Below, in pieces: positions 53,165 through 63,318 of a stretch of 64,000 nucleotides of DNA (position 1 is the first letter of the stretch; the number at the start of each line of letters is the position of its first letter). The notes beneath the pieces were generated by a model that saw only the letters and a program-made list of their open reading frames with translations, made no database searches and was not told the DNA's origin. Location: assembly GCA_036971475.1 (NCBI GenBank), contig JBAIZL010000001.1, forward strand, positions 149,261,544-149,325,543. The letters are read 5' to 3'. Source of the stretch: Prosapia bicincta. Lineage: Eukaryota; Arthropoda; Insecta; Hemiptera; Cercopidae. A program made the position numbers and the translations under genes.

Positions 53165-53715
53165 AAACAGAATAGAATTCTACGTAGGTGAAATCGGCCA
53201 GAGGGAGTGGGGACTACGGTAGTCTAGGCTATTGAGATATCCTAATCTTGCTGCGTGTGCGTGCCTTGTTGCCAAGTGGACTTTAAACTTCCGTTCGTCG
53301 CTCAGTTTCATTTTAGCTGTGGCGGAATGATTTACTAGTGGGAGAGCGTATTTCGTTTTGCAATTTGAGTTTTGCTTCCGTTTAACAGTCGAAAAAGAAG
53401 TAATTTTTAAAATCAGGCACATGTAAAAGCAAAAGGGAGAAAGGCAAGGCATAAAAACGATGACAAATGAAGGAACCAAGAAGGTGGAAATTAAGTTTTG
53501 GGTTCCAAAGAGAGAGGAATCCATTTGTGGGAGCCGGATAGGCCAGAAGATCTGGGAGGGTACAAGAGGAGGTGGCATTGGGAAACCATGAAAGATGCTT
53601 TGAAGGGGCAACAACCAACAGACCAAGAAATAAGAAACTGCTCCGCCATCTTGGCAACCAAGTGAACCACACCAGACCCTAGCCATTGCATAAGAATGCT
53701 GAGGATCCACTAGGT
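53165..53715. other. less AT-rich stretch of unknown origin
   Basis: About 550 bases of more balanced composition than the surroundings, with a long open frame on the minus strand (53710-53180) that matches no family I recognise. It may be an eroded transposon. A coding claim is not supported. Confidence 0.3.
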
Positions 53716-53934
53716 TTACTTAAATACAAATTATTAAATATTAACATTTTGTAAAATTAAATTCTTAAAGCCAAAAAAATAGACTCCGAAAACCACCTCA
53801 GCTAAATTTATAAATTACAAGCTATAACAAAGTAACCTTTTTACTACACCCAGAGATTAATTTAATAATTGAAGTTGCTTTATGTAATCGTCTTGAATTC
53901 ACTGATTAAACTAATTTCTAAAATACTTGACTGT

Positions 53935-54030
53935 ACAGAGTAGAGGGTTAGCTTCGTAAAAGGAACGAATGTTTTGAAACACGTCAGCAAGTAAGTAATT
54001 ACCTATTCACTTAGTTAAGTATTTTTAAAA
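53935..54030 (+). mobile_element. PLE 3' tail only (family 1)
   Basis: GTAGAGGGTTAGCTTCGTAA through GTCAGCAAGTAAGTAATTAC to TTCACTTAGTTAAGTA, nearly identical to the reverse complement of 17087-17160. No coding part attached. Confidence 0.75.
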
Positions 54031-54184
54031 TTAATTTAATTAATTATATGTTTTTGGTTAAGATAGTAATTGACTTAAGACTTTATAACTGTTAATTATT
54101 AAGAGTTTCTTTTCTGTTGTTGCTAAAAATAAGCTAGCTGATAGTTCAATTTCTATTGAACATGTAAATAATAATTAAACACTT

Positions 54185-54640
54185 TTAAATGTTTTTAAAA
54201 CTTGCCTATAGTAGCACTTACTTTGTTGAGGAAGGCCGTTTTGGGAGATGTGTCCCATTGTCAACTCAGACCGTAACTGATCTCAAGGTTTACGTAGGTT
54301 AGGGTGGGGGGTGGTATATTTTGGTGGTGTGGCTGTATTTTGTGTGTATTAAGAGTTATGATGTCAAAAAGTGCGTGTGAGTTGTAATGTAATTGTGTAT
54401 TGAGTATGTGTGTAGGTTGTAGTTTGAAATGCCTGTATATTTTGTATTGTTCGGTTGTGTAGCGTTTGTTATTTCTGTGTTGTTTATGAAGAATTTGTAG
54501 ATTAGATGTTATGTCTATGTAGTTATGTTTTGTGGAGTTGAGATAATCGGTGAAGTTTGATTGGTAGTTATTGTTTTTTAGTGCTTTACGGTCTGAGTTG
54601 AAATACCTATCTAAAACATTTAAAAGTGTTTAGTGATTAC
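54185..54640 (-). mobile_element. PLE 3' part (family 2), minus strand
   Basis: Minus-strand coding end reads NLQILHKQHRNNKRYTTEQY, then KIYRHFKLQPTHILNTQLHY (54510-54370), followed by the tail with a hammerhead-like motif at 54268-54227. Matches the plus-strand copy at 25490-25740. Ends CTTTTAAATGTTTT and AAAACATTTAAAAG are reverse complements on the two sides. Confidence 0.75.
54227..54268 (-). ncRNA. hammerhead-like motif with UUGACAA core, second copy
   Basis: Same layout as 25666-25707: TGAG, TTGACAA, T, GGGA/TCCC, then AAA in place of GAA, ACGG/CCTT, C, CTCA. One invariant base (G12) is mutated in this copy, while the U3 and A8 changes are shared. Confidence 0.4.
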
Positions 54641-55480
54641 TAGTAGCTCACGTGAAGATGGAATCAACAAATGTAAATAATAAGTAAATTTTAAAATTAT
54701 TAAAATTCATTTAAATTACTAATCAGTGAGTTTTTAAGACAAGAAATTCAAAAACCTTTCACTAAATTTAATCTGTTCAAAATAGATATTTGGCAACAAA
54801 TAAATTTATTTTAGTTATTATGAAACGAGAACATTTGATACTAAATTAACTTCACATTTTAAAATAATTTTATTGCACAACATAACACCAAGAGTTTTTT
54901 AGTAGCAAACTAATGGTGTGTTATATTTGGCTCTAGTAATATGGGCTAGCTAGCATTAGTCTATGTTATAATACAGAATTGCATGTGGGTACATCTTGTT
55001 TGTTAAATTCAACTGTCAATGAATTCATGTTTCCTCTACAAAAGTTATATTTTTGTAAAACCAAATCTATCTACATTGAAAAGAGAACAAATCTTAGTCC
55101 TTATTGCCCAAAAGTTTTAAATTTTAAAAATAAGACAAAATAACTTTATTACACAAAACTTTTTAAATCACATCTATTCCTACAACAAAATATAGGTTGA
55201 TAAATATAGAAAGAAACTTGAACAGATGATGTGCGGTGGCAAATTTAGAGTGGCGGAGGCTCCCTGACTCAGTGTTGGTCGATGCTCCCTGCTAAACATA
55301 TTGATCAGCCACAACCACTGTCTTTTTCACGGTGTAAGTATGTAAAAGAGGGGTAGGCACTTGACTGGTCTTCCACCTAACAGCAAAAATGCCCTCCTGC
55401 ACATCTCAAGTCTCTTGCTGTATCAGATGTAGGCTACACCAGGATATGGCTACAAAGTATTGTTTTAGTTTAGGATAGTT
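54641..55480. other. intergenic, one unclassified less AT-rich part
   Basis: 55210-55440 is less AT-rich and may be an eroded element; nothing identifiable. Confidence 0.4.
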
Positions 55481-56410
55481 TTGGTTATAAATACAAACCG
55501 ATCCCTAAACTTCCTCAACCTAACCATAACGATAAGCCACACACAAAAACACAGTTTCAACATTTACAGGAAACCAATAACGACAGACACACTTTTCCAC
55601 AACACCTCAAACCACCCTCCCAACCCAAACACGCTGCCTTCAGATCCATGCTCCATAGACTGAAAGAAGACCCAATGACCACAGAAAACATAAACAAAGA
55701 ACTAGACACAATTAAATATTTAGCATACACAAATGGACACAACACCACAATAATAGACAAACTATGGTACAAAATACAAAAAAAAACACTAAAATTAACA
55801 CTAGAGACACATTAAACAGAAACATCACATTACCATTCATAAACAAAACAACAAACAAAATAGCCCGCAAATTTCAAAAAATAGGATACAAAATAGCATA
55901 CAAAACTAATAACAAGTTACAATACAAAATACAACACAACACCAACAACAAGGATAAACTACAAGCACCAGGCGTATACAAACTGAACTGTGACGAATGT
56001 AACAAATTCTACATTGGACAAACAGGCCGCAGCTTTAAACAGAGTCGAAGAACACAAACTCAACATTTTACAACCACATAAAAGATACAGGACACAAATA
56101 CACAGACATTTACCATAACCTAGAAATCCTACACATCAACAAAAAAGGACCACATCTCAACAGACTAGAACAATATGAAATTTACAGACACACAAAAACA
56201 CAAAGTACAAACATATTAAACGAACAAACACAATACAAATCACACATACTCTTCGATACTATCGAAAACCTACCTTTAAGCAAAAAACCTTAAAACCTAC
56301 CTACTATCAATAACCGTCACCGCTTGACCCAACATCTCCAAGGAGGAGACACTGATGAAGATCGGCACATAGCGATCGAAAACGTTCTGACTCAGTAAGT
56401 TTTAACAAAT
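55481..56410 (+). mobile_element. PLE 3' half with GIY-YIG domain and hammerhead (family 5)
   Basis: The plus strand reads NFLNLTITISHTQKHSFNIY, then RKPITTDTLFHNTSN (RT after motif C), a linker with TTNKIARKFQKIGYKIAYKT, then APGVYKLNCDECNKFYIGQT and GRSFKQ (GIY-YIG start, 55970-56040), and in another frame EEHKLNIL, LEILHINKKGPHLNRLEQYE and NEQTQYKSHILFDTIENL to a stop at 56291. The endonuclease is nearly complete but split by a single frameshift near 56045. It is 5' truncated. A well-formed hammerhead follows at 56346. Confidence 0.87.
56346..56393 (+). ncRNA. type I hammerhead ribozyme-like motif
   Basis: Stem I GAGACA (56346-56351) pairs with TGACTC (56388-56393) with one mismatch. Core CTGATGA (56352-56358), an extra A (56359), stem II GATCG/CGATC with 8-nt loop (56360-56377), GAA (56378-56380), stem III AAC/GTT (56381-56386), cleavage-site C at 56387. 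Every invariant hammerhead nucleotide is present. The very short stem III is what PLE-associated hammerheads are known for; these are thought to work best as dimers. Located 55 bases after the PLE stop codon. Confidence 0.75.
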
Positions 56411-57830
56411 TTACTAAATTTAAAGTTCGGATAGTCATAAACTACTGTTTAAGGATTAATAAGATTCACCGAACGTAATGGGCTATAAAATTCAAGAATA
56501 TAAATAACGTCTTTTCGGATAGTTAAATTTCTTGACATGTGCAGTAGTCTTTACATTGGTATATGTTCCATCTGTACATAACATAGAGGCTGCATTTAAC
56601 ACCTTAAACTATATACTTTTTGATTCAGTAAACATTATTATATGGTTTTCATTAGTTCACAATGGTTGGCCTGGTATTTACCAAACAATAGAAAAGTGTG
56701 TGTTTCAGATTGCTTAGTTGGAGCTAGCTGTAAAATGCAGGGGCTGCTAGATGTAGTTTGACCATAGAATTTAATTGTTTTCAAGATCATTCTCCTAATA
56801 AGTGTTAGAATATTCCCGAAGTAAAATGTTCCAAGCTACAGCACAAGATCAACATGTGTATAAAACTAGATAACTAAAAAACTCTATTAGTTTAATTACT
56901 TCTAACAACAATAATAAAACAGCCATTTGATCTAGAGATCTTGACATTTTTGTTACAGCAAATGACATTTTAGAATCCGATATTGACTTATCTAAAGGTT
57001 TCGTAAATATAAAAATTGCTTATAATACTTACATTATATGGCTGTATTTTTGTAGAGGACAACTATATAAAGAATATATGCCATCAATGAAAATAGATTT
57101 TGGAAGAGGTAGAATTCATAAAATAACCCAATCAGTTTGAAGTTGTCTGGATTGCACAGATATGAAACTAATGAACAAGGAATGCTAGTTCTGATTCTCT
57201 AGTTTTGGCTATCAACCACACATAAAATGTAAGGATATACAGGGTTATCTACATTTAGGATTAAATGTATTTAGGGTTAAAAATATTTGCTGAAAATATT
57301 TGTTGAAACTGAAGAATTGGAAATTTGAAAATTAACTGGTAAAAAGCCTTGTAACAAGGATGAATTAGGATAGTTGAGAAGTATGAGACTTTTAAATTAA
57401 ATAATTTACCGCAGTTATGATTTAATTGCTTAGCTAAGCTTTAAAAAATATGGATTAGGTTTAAGAGTTGAATGAAATTATTTAAAAACAAAATACAAAT
57501 TTATTTCTTATAATTAGATAATATCTGTCTACTTTACTTACGGTACGAGCTATTACAATCAGCACTTACTTCATTAATATTTAATTGTCTGAATGTGTAC
57601 AGAGAGCTTGCTCCATGCTTTCGCCTATTTCTAATATCAATGGATAATTTATTTTTAACACACACTATAAGGTTTCAAATGTGATTTTCTTGATAAACAT
57701 AATTTATTTTTTAGACTTTGTTATTTTTTATGTTTTAATACAAATTTTTATTAAAATACTATTCTTTATACGAAGAAAATTGCTTAAATACTTACAATAA
57801 AATGTTCTTTAATGATGTAGATAATGTGAG
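56411..57830. other. AT-rich intergenic stretch
   Basis: Nothing recognised. Confidence 0.5.
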
Positions 57831-57833
57831 TGC

Positions 57834-58385
57834 GTACACCACAAGAACTGTTCACTAAACACTTTTAATTACTCAAGTTCAAATGTTCACTAAAAGAATA
57901 ACAAAAGTTTCCCTAGATAGTTTAAAAATGTATAAAGAATGTGTAAGAAGATACAGAGATGATGGAGATAGAACAAGAGTGATGACGGCGTATGGTGTGT
58001 AAAGAATGTGTAAGAAGAGACAGAGATGATGGAGATAGAACAAGAGTGATGACGGCGTATGGTGTGTACACCACAAGAACTGTTCACTAAACACTTTTAA
58101 TTACTTAAGTTGAAATGTTCACTAAAAGAATAACAAAAGTTTCCCTACATAGTTTAAAAATGTATAAAGAATGTGTAAGAAGAGACAGACATGATGGAGA
58201 TGGAACATGAGTGATGACGGCGTATGGTGTGTCCACCACAAGAACTGTTCACTAAACATTTTTAATTACTCAAGTTCAAATGTTCACTACAAGAATAACA
58301 AAAGTTTTACTAGCTAGTTTAAAAAATGGATAGAGAAAGTGCAAGAAGAGACACAGATGACGGAGATAGAACAAGAATGAAGAGG
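57834..58385. repeat. tandem repeat of about 165 bp with internal duplication
   Basis: Units begin GTACACCACAAGAACTGTTC at 57834 and 58066 and GTCCACC at 58231. The first unit is longer (232 bases) because a 66-bp block, TGTAAAGAATGTGTAAGAAG onward, is duplicated within it (57932 and 57998). The second unit is 165 bases. Confidence 0.9.
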
Positions 58386-59450
58386 AAAAGTGACTACTTT
58401 AAGGAGATGAGATACATATAATGCCAGAAAATATCAAGAGTAATGTGCGCTGTAGAATTGAGCGCAATAGGTTACCCGCAGAAGTTTTACATAAAATAGG
58501 TTATGCACAGTAGTTGACAAACATCAAGAGCTGTACCAAACATATCGATCATAAAAAACTTGTAGTTTTTAACCATATGATAGAAGAAAGTAGAAGATGA
58601 AGGCAGAGATTGCAGATGACCAGAGAAAAAGGGTGCTGTGGGAAAAAGAAGGAAAGGAAGAGCGATTGTTGAAGCTGTCCTTAACAAGTAGAGTTCTTCA
58701 GCCAAGAGAGAACAGAAGAGCCAAGTATACTTCATGGAGAGTAGAGATGAGTTGCAGATGATGCCAAAGAGGAATTGTTGTCGAAGAAGAGTGTGAAGAG
58801 AAATGATAAAGTACTTCTTGACAAAGTATATAACGAGGTCTAGAGTAATGAGAAAGGTGATGAAAGTATTATACAATAGATGTACAACAGATGAGAGCAG
58901 AGTGGTGCAACCTGCCGCTCACCCTGAGTTGACCATGTAATGAAAAGGCAAAAGAAGCTGAAGAAAATTTTGAGGTTGGGGAGAAGTGAAATTGAAAGAA
59001 GAAGATTTTGAAGGAACACTATTTAAAAAAACAAATAGATTTTCTGGCTCGCAAGCTTAATGGCTCTACTACTTTCTTAGCTGAAGCAGAAATTCAACGT
59101 TTTCCAGTATGCCGTGGCCCAGCAAAAAAATTTCCAGTATGAACAGGTGGCCGAGTAATAGAATTTTCAGTTTGAGGTGGCCCAATGAGAGAGTTTCAGT
59201 ACGAGGTGGCCCAGTGAAAACGTTTCAGTGAAAATAAGAGATGGGCCAGTAATAGAATTTTCACTTTGAGGTAATCCAGAATGAATTTTTCCAGTAGTCA
59301 AAAGTGGTTGAGCAAGTGGTCAAGAAGTTTTCTAAGCTTGAGTGGTGTCGAGATCGAAAATGTCATTGTGATTGAGGCTCTTCTTCATTTACCAGGGTGT
59401 TATGTTTTTGTTTACAGTGCTGGCATGATTTAGTCGAAGTACATTTAGCT
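58386..59450. other. purine-rich stretch with degenerate short repeats
   Basis: A/G-biased on the plus strand. 59110-59290 shows recurring GAGGTGGCCCAGT and TTTTCAGT blocks at irregular spacing. It may be the untranslated or LTR part of the BEL/Pao relic that follows; no ends identified. Confidence 0.35.
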
Positions 59451-59494
59451 TGAAAATGTGGACAGTTGAAGCTGCATTTGTGTTTTACTTGACA

Positions 59495-59970
59495 GCGATG
59501 TTAAAAAATGTTGAGACTATTGAATATTTTGCAGTAAAATATTTTATGCATGCCACCACAGAAGAAACAACTGGTACTGAAGTCTGCAAGAACTCCATAG
59601 CCCTTGCCTGTTCAGTAACAAATTTATTTAAGCGCTCAAAAGAAGGAATGCTAGCTGTAGTCGGTTAGGTCTCAAAATTTAGTCTAGTTGAAGGGTCCAG
59701 ATTGGTAACAGATAGTCGAAAAAGCAGAAAGTTGGCTAAGTCTGGCAAGCACTGACAGCATTATAGTGAGTTGAAAGGTATCTGTTAAGTTCTTCATGAG
59801 TAGCTCCCTTCATGACAGAAAAGTTAAGAGCTTGCTCCACATAGTAATCTTCCAGCCAACAAGGACTAGCATATCTTTTTTGCAAAAATTCATAGGCGAT
59901 ATGATAGTTGTCGGGTGTGACAGGTAGCCCTGACATTATACCTGATGCATCATCCTTCAACACATGTCAA
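59495..59970 (-). pseudogene. BEL/Pao LTR-retrotransposon gag relic
   Basis: The minus strand reads MLKDDASGIMSGLPVTPDNY, AYEFLQKRYASPCW and EELNRYLSTHYNAVSACQT, then NLDPSTRLNFET, a stop, and FERLNKFVTEQARAMEFLQT. This is the DUF1759 region of Pao-type gag proteins. There is a stop codon near 59671, and no protease, RT or integrase part is visible nearby. No LTRs were identified. Confidence 0.72.
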
Positions 59971-59984
59971 ACATTCCCCCGCTC

Positions 59985-60080
59985 CTTCACGTCGATACCG
60001 TTAATTTGAGCCATCTCCCGCCTCTGTACGACCTTCCATGCACTGACAATTTTTCTCTTAAAATTCGGCTTGTGAAATTA
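59985..60080. repeat. short interspersed repeat, copy 1
   Basis: TTAATTTGAGCCATCTCCCG onward to AAAATTCGGCTT; the same sequence with changes lies at 61910-62000. Not classified. Confidence 0.6.
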
Positions 60081-60317
60081 TGTATATGGATTAGGGGATG
60101 GTAGGAGCAAATGTCCCTATTCATATTGAAACAAATTTTAAACTTTTGTATGGTAATTTTATGTTTTAATACAAATAAATTTATTATAATTCAAATTTTT
60201 TATGACAAAATTTCCTCATAAACTACTTTACGTATTTTGTGAATGTGTTTTCAATTTGATTTTTTGGTAAAAATAAAGTTTTATGGACATTGGTTTAAAA
60301 AATTTTTTGATTTAAAA

Positions 60318-61355
60318 TTAATTGTTTTAATGTGTAGAACACGAATATCAACTTTTTTTCCACGGAAAGTTACTTTTTTTCACATTTTAAATGTTAAGCT
60401 GTAATGGTATCTAGGTCTATAGCGTGTACCGGACCCGCAGTAGCTACAGATTTGTCTAGATTTGCGAATTTTATACAACAATACTATCTACCTATATTAA
60501 AATATGCCTACAAAGTATCCAGTCAGGATAGATTTGGTTGAAATTTTCGTAAATACTTAGACTTATTGCCGATGCAGAAAATTACTACCAAATATTTCCT
60601 GACTGGATACTTCATAGGTATATTTTAATATAGGTAGATAGTAATGTTGTATAAAATTATAACCAATTCTATCCTGATTTGATACTTCATAGATATATTT
60701 TAATATAGGTATATAGTGAAGTTGTATAAAACTATAACCAAATCTATCCTGACTGAATACTTCATAGGTATATTTTAATATAGGTAGATAGTAATGTTGT
60801 ATAAAATTATAACCAATTCTATCCTGATTTGATACTTCATAGATATATTTTAATATAGGTATATAGTGAAGTTGTATAAAACTATAACCAAATCTATCCT
60901 GACTGAATACTTCATACGTATATTTTAAGGTAGGAGTTTAGTAATATTAATGAATAAAATTATAACAAAAAGTTAAATATTTAGATTTTAAGTTTAGTAT
61001 TAATATAAATTTACTTTGACGTAGTGGAGTGCGCTCTAGCTACTGTGCGGCCGGTTTACGCTATACATGCTATTACGGACTAACAAAATGTGCAAAAAAA
61101 TTAACTTTTCCTTGGAAAAAAGTCAATATTTGTGTTCTACACATTAAATGAGTAATTAAAAAAATGTTTTTTAACAATATCAATAAGACTCGTTTATGCT
61201 GTACATGCCATTAAAGACTTAACATTTAAAATGTAAAAAAAGTAACTTTCCGTATTTTTCGCGGGAAAACAGTTGATATTCGTGTTCTGCGCATTAAAAC
61301 GAGTTATTTAAAAACAACAAAAATTTTAAAAACCAACGTCATTAAAACTATATTT
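60318..61355. repeat. large inverted, tandem-repeat-bearing terminal region of a Helitron-like element
   Basis: A segment with GTTGATATTCGTGTTCTAC occurs inverted at 60318-60440 and direct at 61060-61190 and 61195-61335. Between them lie the 75-bp monomer array and its inverted copy. Homology to 21404-21515, and adjacency to the helicase relic at 61360, suggest it belongs to the same element. Confidence 0.55.
60471..60970. repeat. 75-bp satellite-like array with 150-bp dimer order and one inverted monomer
   Basis: Monomers start at 60598, 60673, 60748, 60823 and 60898 with CCTGACTG(G/A)ATACTTCAT or CCTGATTTGATACTTCAT alternating, so the higher-order unit is a 150-bp A-B dimer. An inverted monomer occupies about 60471-60545, and the junction between orientations is at 60546-60597. 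The last monomer decays after about 60925. Confidence 0.9.
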
Positions 61356-61359
61356 TTAC

Positions 61360-61700
61360 CGATTTTTTTGGCAATCGTATAATCAATATGTATCTTTAAT
61401 CCATCTTGAGATTTTACTCTACTTAGTGCAACATAAAGGTGATCATGCATAAAACCAGGTCTAGTCCATTGACGCCTTGCTTATAGTTATTGAAAATGTA
61501 AGTCTTAAAGGAAATTGGTTCCATTTCGTTTGAAATGGCATGTTAGGATTTGTTAATATTAATTTAATTATCACATACCATTGGTAAAAATATGTTTCCT
61601 TTTTCCTGAACCAGTGATTATTTCTAATTTAATACACTTGTCAAACATATATAGTACGATAAGACGTGCTCCATAACTAAACCTGATTCCAAGCTCATAT
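61360..61700 (-). pseudogene. Helitron Pif1-type helicase C-terminal relic
   Basis: The minus strand reads RFSYGARLIVLYMFDKCIKL, then EIITGSGKRKHIF (about 61690-61580), NMPFQTKWNQFPLRLTFSIT, then ISKAS (61545-61460), and LYVALSRVKSQDGLKI (61430-61385). These are helicase motifs V and VI of the RepHel protein: NGTRL, LPFQxxRxQFPLRLxFAxTINKxQG and YVALSRV. The segment between ISKAS and LYVALSR is shortened and out of frame. The replication initiator domain is not seen. Confidence 0.82.
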
Positions 61701-61909
61701 TTCTAATTAACCTTTAATTTAATACTTTTCAAATAGTTGTACTCAGCTGTTTTTATTGTAATTTTGTACAGCTGTTTCTCAGCTGAAATATTTGAAAATC
61801 ATACGCAGCTGTTTTCATTACAATGTATTTCTTGTGTGGATTTTTGGTAATTCAAGTTCCTCAAAACCCTATAAATGTTCTAAATTGAAAAAACCTATAT
61901 TTTTCCAGC

Positions 61910-61993
61910 TTCTTCGTGGCAATACCTTTAATTTGAGCCATCTCCTAGCTCTCTACAACCTTCCAAGTTTCCACAATTTTTCTTTCAAAATTT

Positions 61994-62000
<7 letters not shown>
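61910..62000. repeat. short interspersed repeat, copy 2
   Basis: TTTAATTTGAGCCATCTCCT and CAATTTTTCTTTCAAAATTT, matching 59985-60080. It ends directly in a (TA)n tract. Confidence 0.6.
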
Positions 62001-62071
<71 letters not shown>

Positions 62072-62115
62072 CATAAATGCTTGGAAACTCCTTCACTTGA
62101 GCTACTAGCTTTATA

Positions 62116-62169
<54 letters not shown>
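61999..62169. repeat. (TA)n microsatellites
   Basis: Two TA tracts (61999-62068 and 62110-62169) separated by about 40 bases. Confidence 0.92.
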
Positions 62170-62172
<3 letters not shown>

Positions 62173-62249
62173 CGGATTTATTATCAGCTTTTATAAACGA
62201 ACGTAAATTAATATATAATTATAGTGTACATTATCTCTTACACTATAAT

Positions 62250-62385
62250 GTAGATTGAGTTGACAAAGGGACACATCTCCATCAACAAGCAAAGTAAGTG
62301 CTACTATAGGCAAGTCTAAAACATTTAAAGGTGTAAGTGAATACTAATAGCTCACGCGAAGATGGAATCAACAAATGTGACTATA
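62250..62385 (+). mobile_element. PLE 3' tail remnant (family 2)
   Basis: GAGTTGACAAAGGGACACAT followed by AAGTAAGTGCTACTATAGGC, the family 2 tail, then CTCACGCGAAGATGGAATCA, which also occurs near 54650. The GAAAC and stem III part of the hammerhead-like motif is deleted; the TTGACAA core is kept at 62260-62266. Confidence 0.65.
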
Positions 62386-62474
62386 ATGTACTTGAACAAG
62401 AATGAGTCTTGCTTGAGTCCAATGTAATTATGGAAATATAAACTTCTTAAAACTTTTCTTAGGCTTGATGATAA

Positions 62475-62703
62475 AGATTTTTCTAAAAAACTTCACGTTA
62501 GTCCATTGTGTTACTAAGGTTAACTACCAATATGCAAATATTGGTCAAATCCCTTAGAGTAGCTTTATATGTTTAAAGATTTTCGAAAACTTGATAATGA
62601 TTTTTAAAAAAGTTTCACTTAGACCATTGGGTTGTTAGGGTTAAAAAGCCACAATATACCAATTGTAGGGAAAAATCCTTAGAATAGTTTTAGAGAAAAG
62701 AAT

Positions 62704-62767
<64 letters not shown>

Positions 62768-62915
62768 GAAGAATATTGTAAAACAAAGTATATATATATA
62801 TTTTTTCGAAGACTGTTCATTACGATTTTTAGTGAATTTAACTTATCCAATTGGAGTCCTGAGGTTAAAAACCACCGATAGATCAATTTTAGTAGTTTTC
62901 GAGAAAAAATTTATA
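62475..62915. repeat. divergent tandem repeat split by (TA)n
   Basis: Three diverged units begin GATTTTT at about 62477, 62600 and 62825. Each is followed by an A-rich stretch, (G)TCCATTG or CCAATTGG, AGGTTAA or GGGTTAAAAA, an AATAC/ACCAAT block and TTAGAGTAG/TTAGAATAG/TTTTAGTAG. A (TA)n tract (62709-62763) lies in the second unit. Confidence 0.6.
62709..62763. repeat. (TA)n microsatellite
   Basis: Pure TA repeat of about 55 bases. Confidence 0.92.
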
Positions 62916-62917
62916 TA

Positions 62918-62993
62918 TGTATTTGTAGTTAAGCAACACTGTTTTCTTGTATACACTTATCACTTTCACTTATGTACTTAAACAAGAATCTTA

Positions 62994-62997
<4 letters not shown>
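62918..62997. repeat. interspersed repeat, reverse copy of 45655-45815
   Basis: GCAACACTGTTTTCTTGTAT, CACTTATCACTTTCAC and TACTTAAACAAGAATC. It lacks the inner (TA)n seen in the other copy but is followed at once by (TA)n. Confidence 0.7.
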
Positions 62998-63038
<41 letters not shown>

Positions 63039-63093
63039 TATATACATATATATATTTACATGTATACAATTGTTAGTCGTTTAAGGATATTAC

Positions 63094-63148
<55 letters not shown>
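62998..63148. repeat. (TA)n microsatellites
   Basis: TA tracts 62998-63042 and 63098-63148 with short non-TA spacer. Confidence 0.9.
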
Positions 63149-63149
<1 letters not shown>

Positions 63150-63150
<1 letters not shown>

Positions 63151-63242
63151 ATTTCAAGACTACAGTTTGGACTGTTACCAAGGTAAGTCTGTCAGTCTCC
63201 TAGTCCAAAAAATCTAAATAATCTTTACCAACCAAAACTAAC

Positions 63243-63245
<3 letters not shown>
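63150..63245. repeat. copy of the 31.5-kb palindrome arm
   Basis: TTTCAAGACTACAGTTTGGA through CAAGGTAAGTCTGTCAGTC, TAGTCCAAAAAAT and ACCAACCAAAACTAACATAA. It matches 31560-31650 and is again followed by (TA)n. Only one arm is present here. Confidence 0.75.

Positions 63246-63246
<1 letters not shown>

Positions 63247-63315
<69 letters not shown>
63247..63315. repeat. (TA)n microsatellite
   Basis: About 70 bases of TA. Confidence 0.92.

Positions 63316-63318
<3 letters not shown>

Noticed and set aside
53180..53710. 176-codon minus-strand open frame
   Set aside because: No recognisable domain, unusual composition for the region, and other frames are equally open; listed only as an unclassified stretch.
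57300..57340. CTGAAGA...GAAAA as another hammerhead
   Set aside because: No stem II, stem I or stem III can be drawn around it.
58950..58995. CTGAAGA...GAAA near 58.96 kb as a hammerhead
   Set aside because: Spacing and pairing do not fit; purine-rich sequence gives the match by chance.
59450..59668. Plus-strand open frame of 72 codons
   Set aside because: Antisense shadow of the BEL/Pao gag relic.
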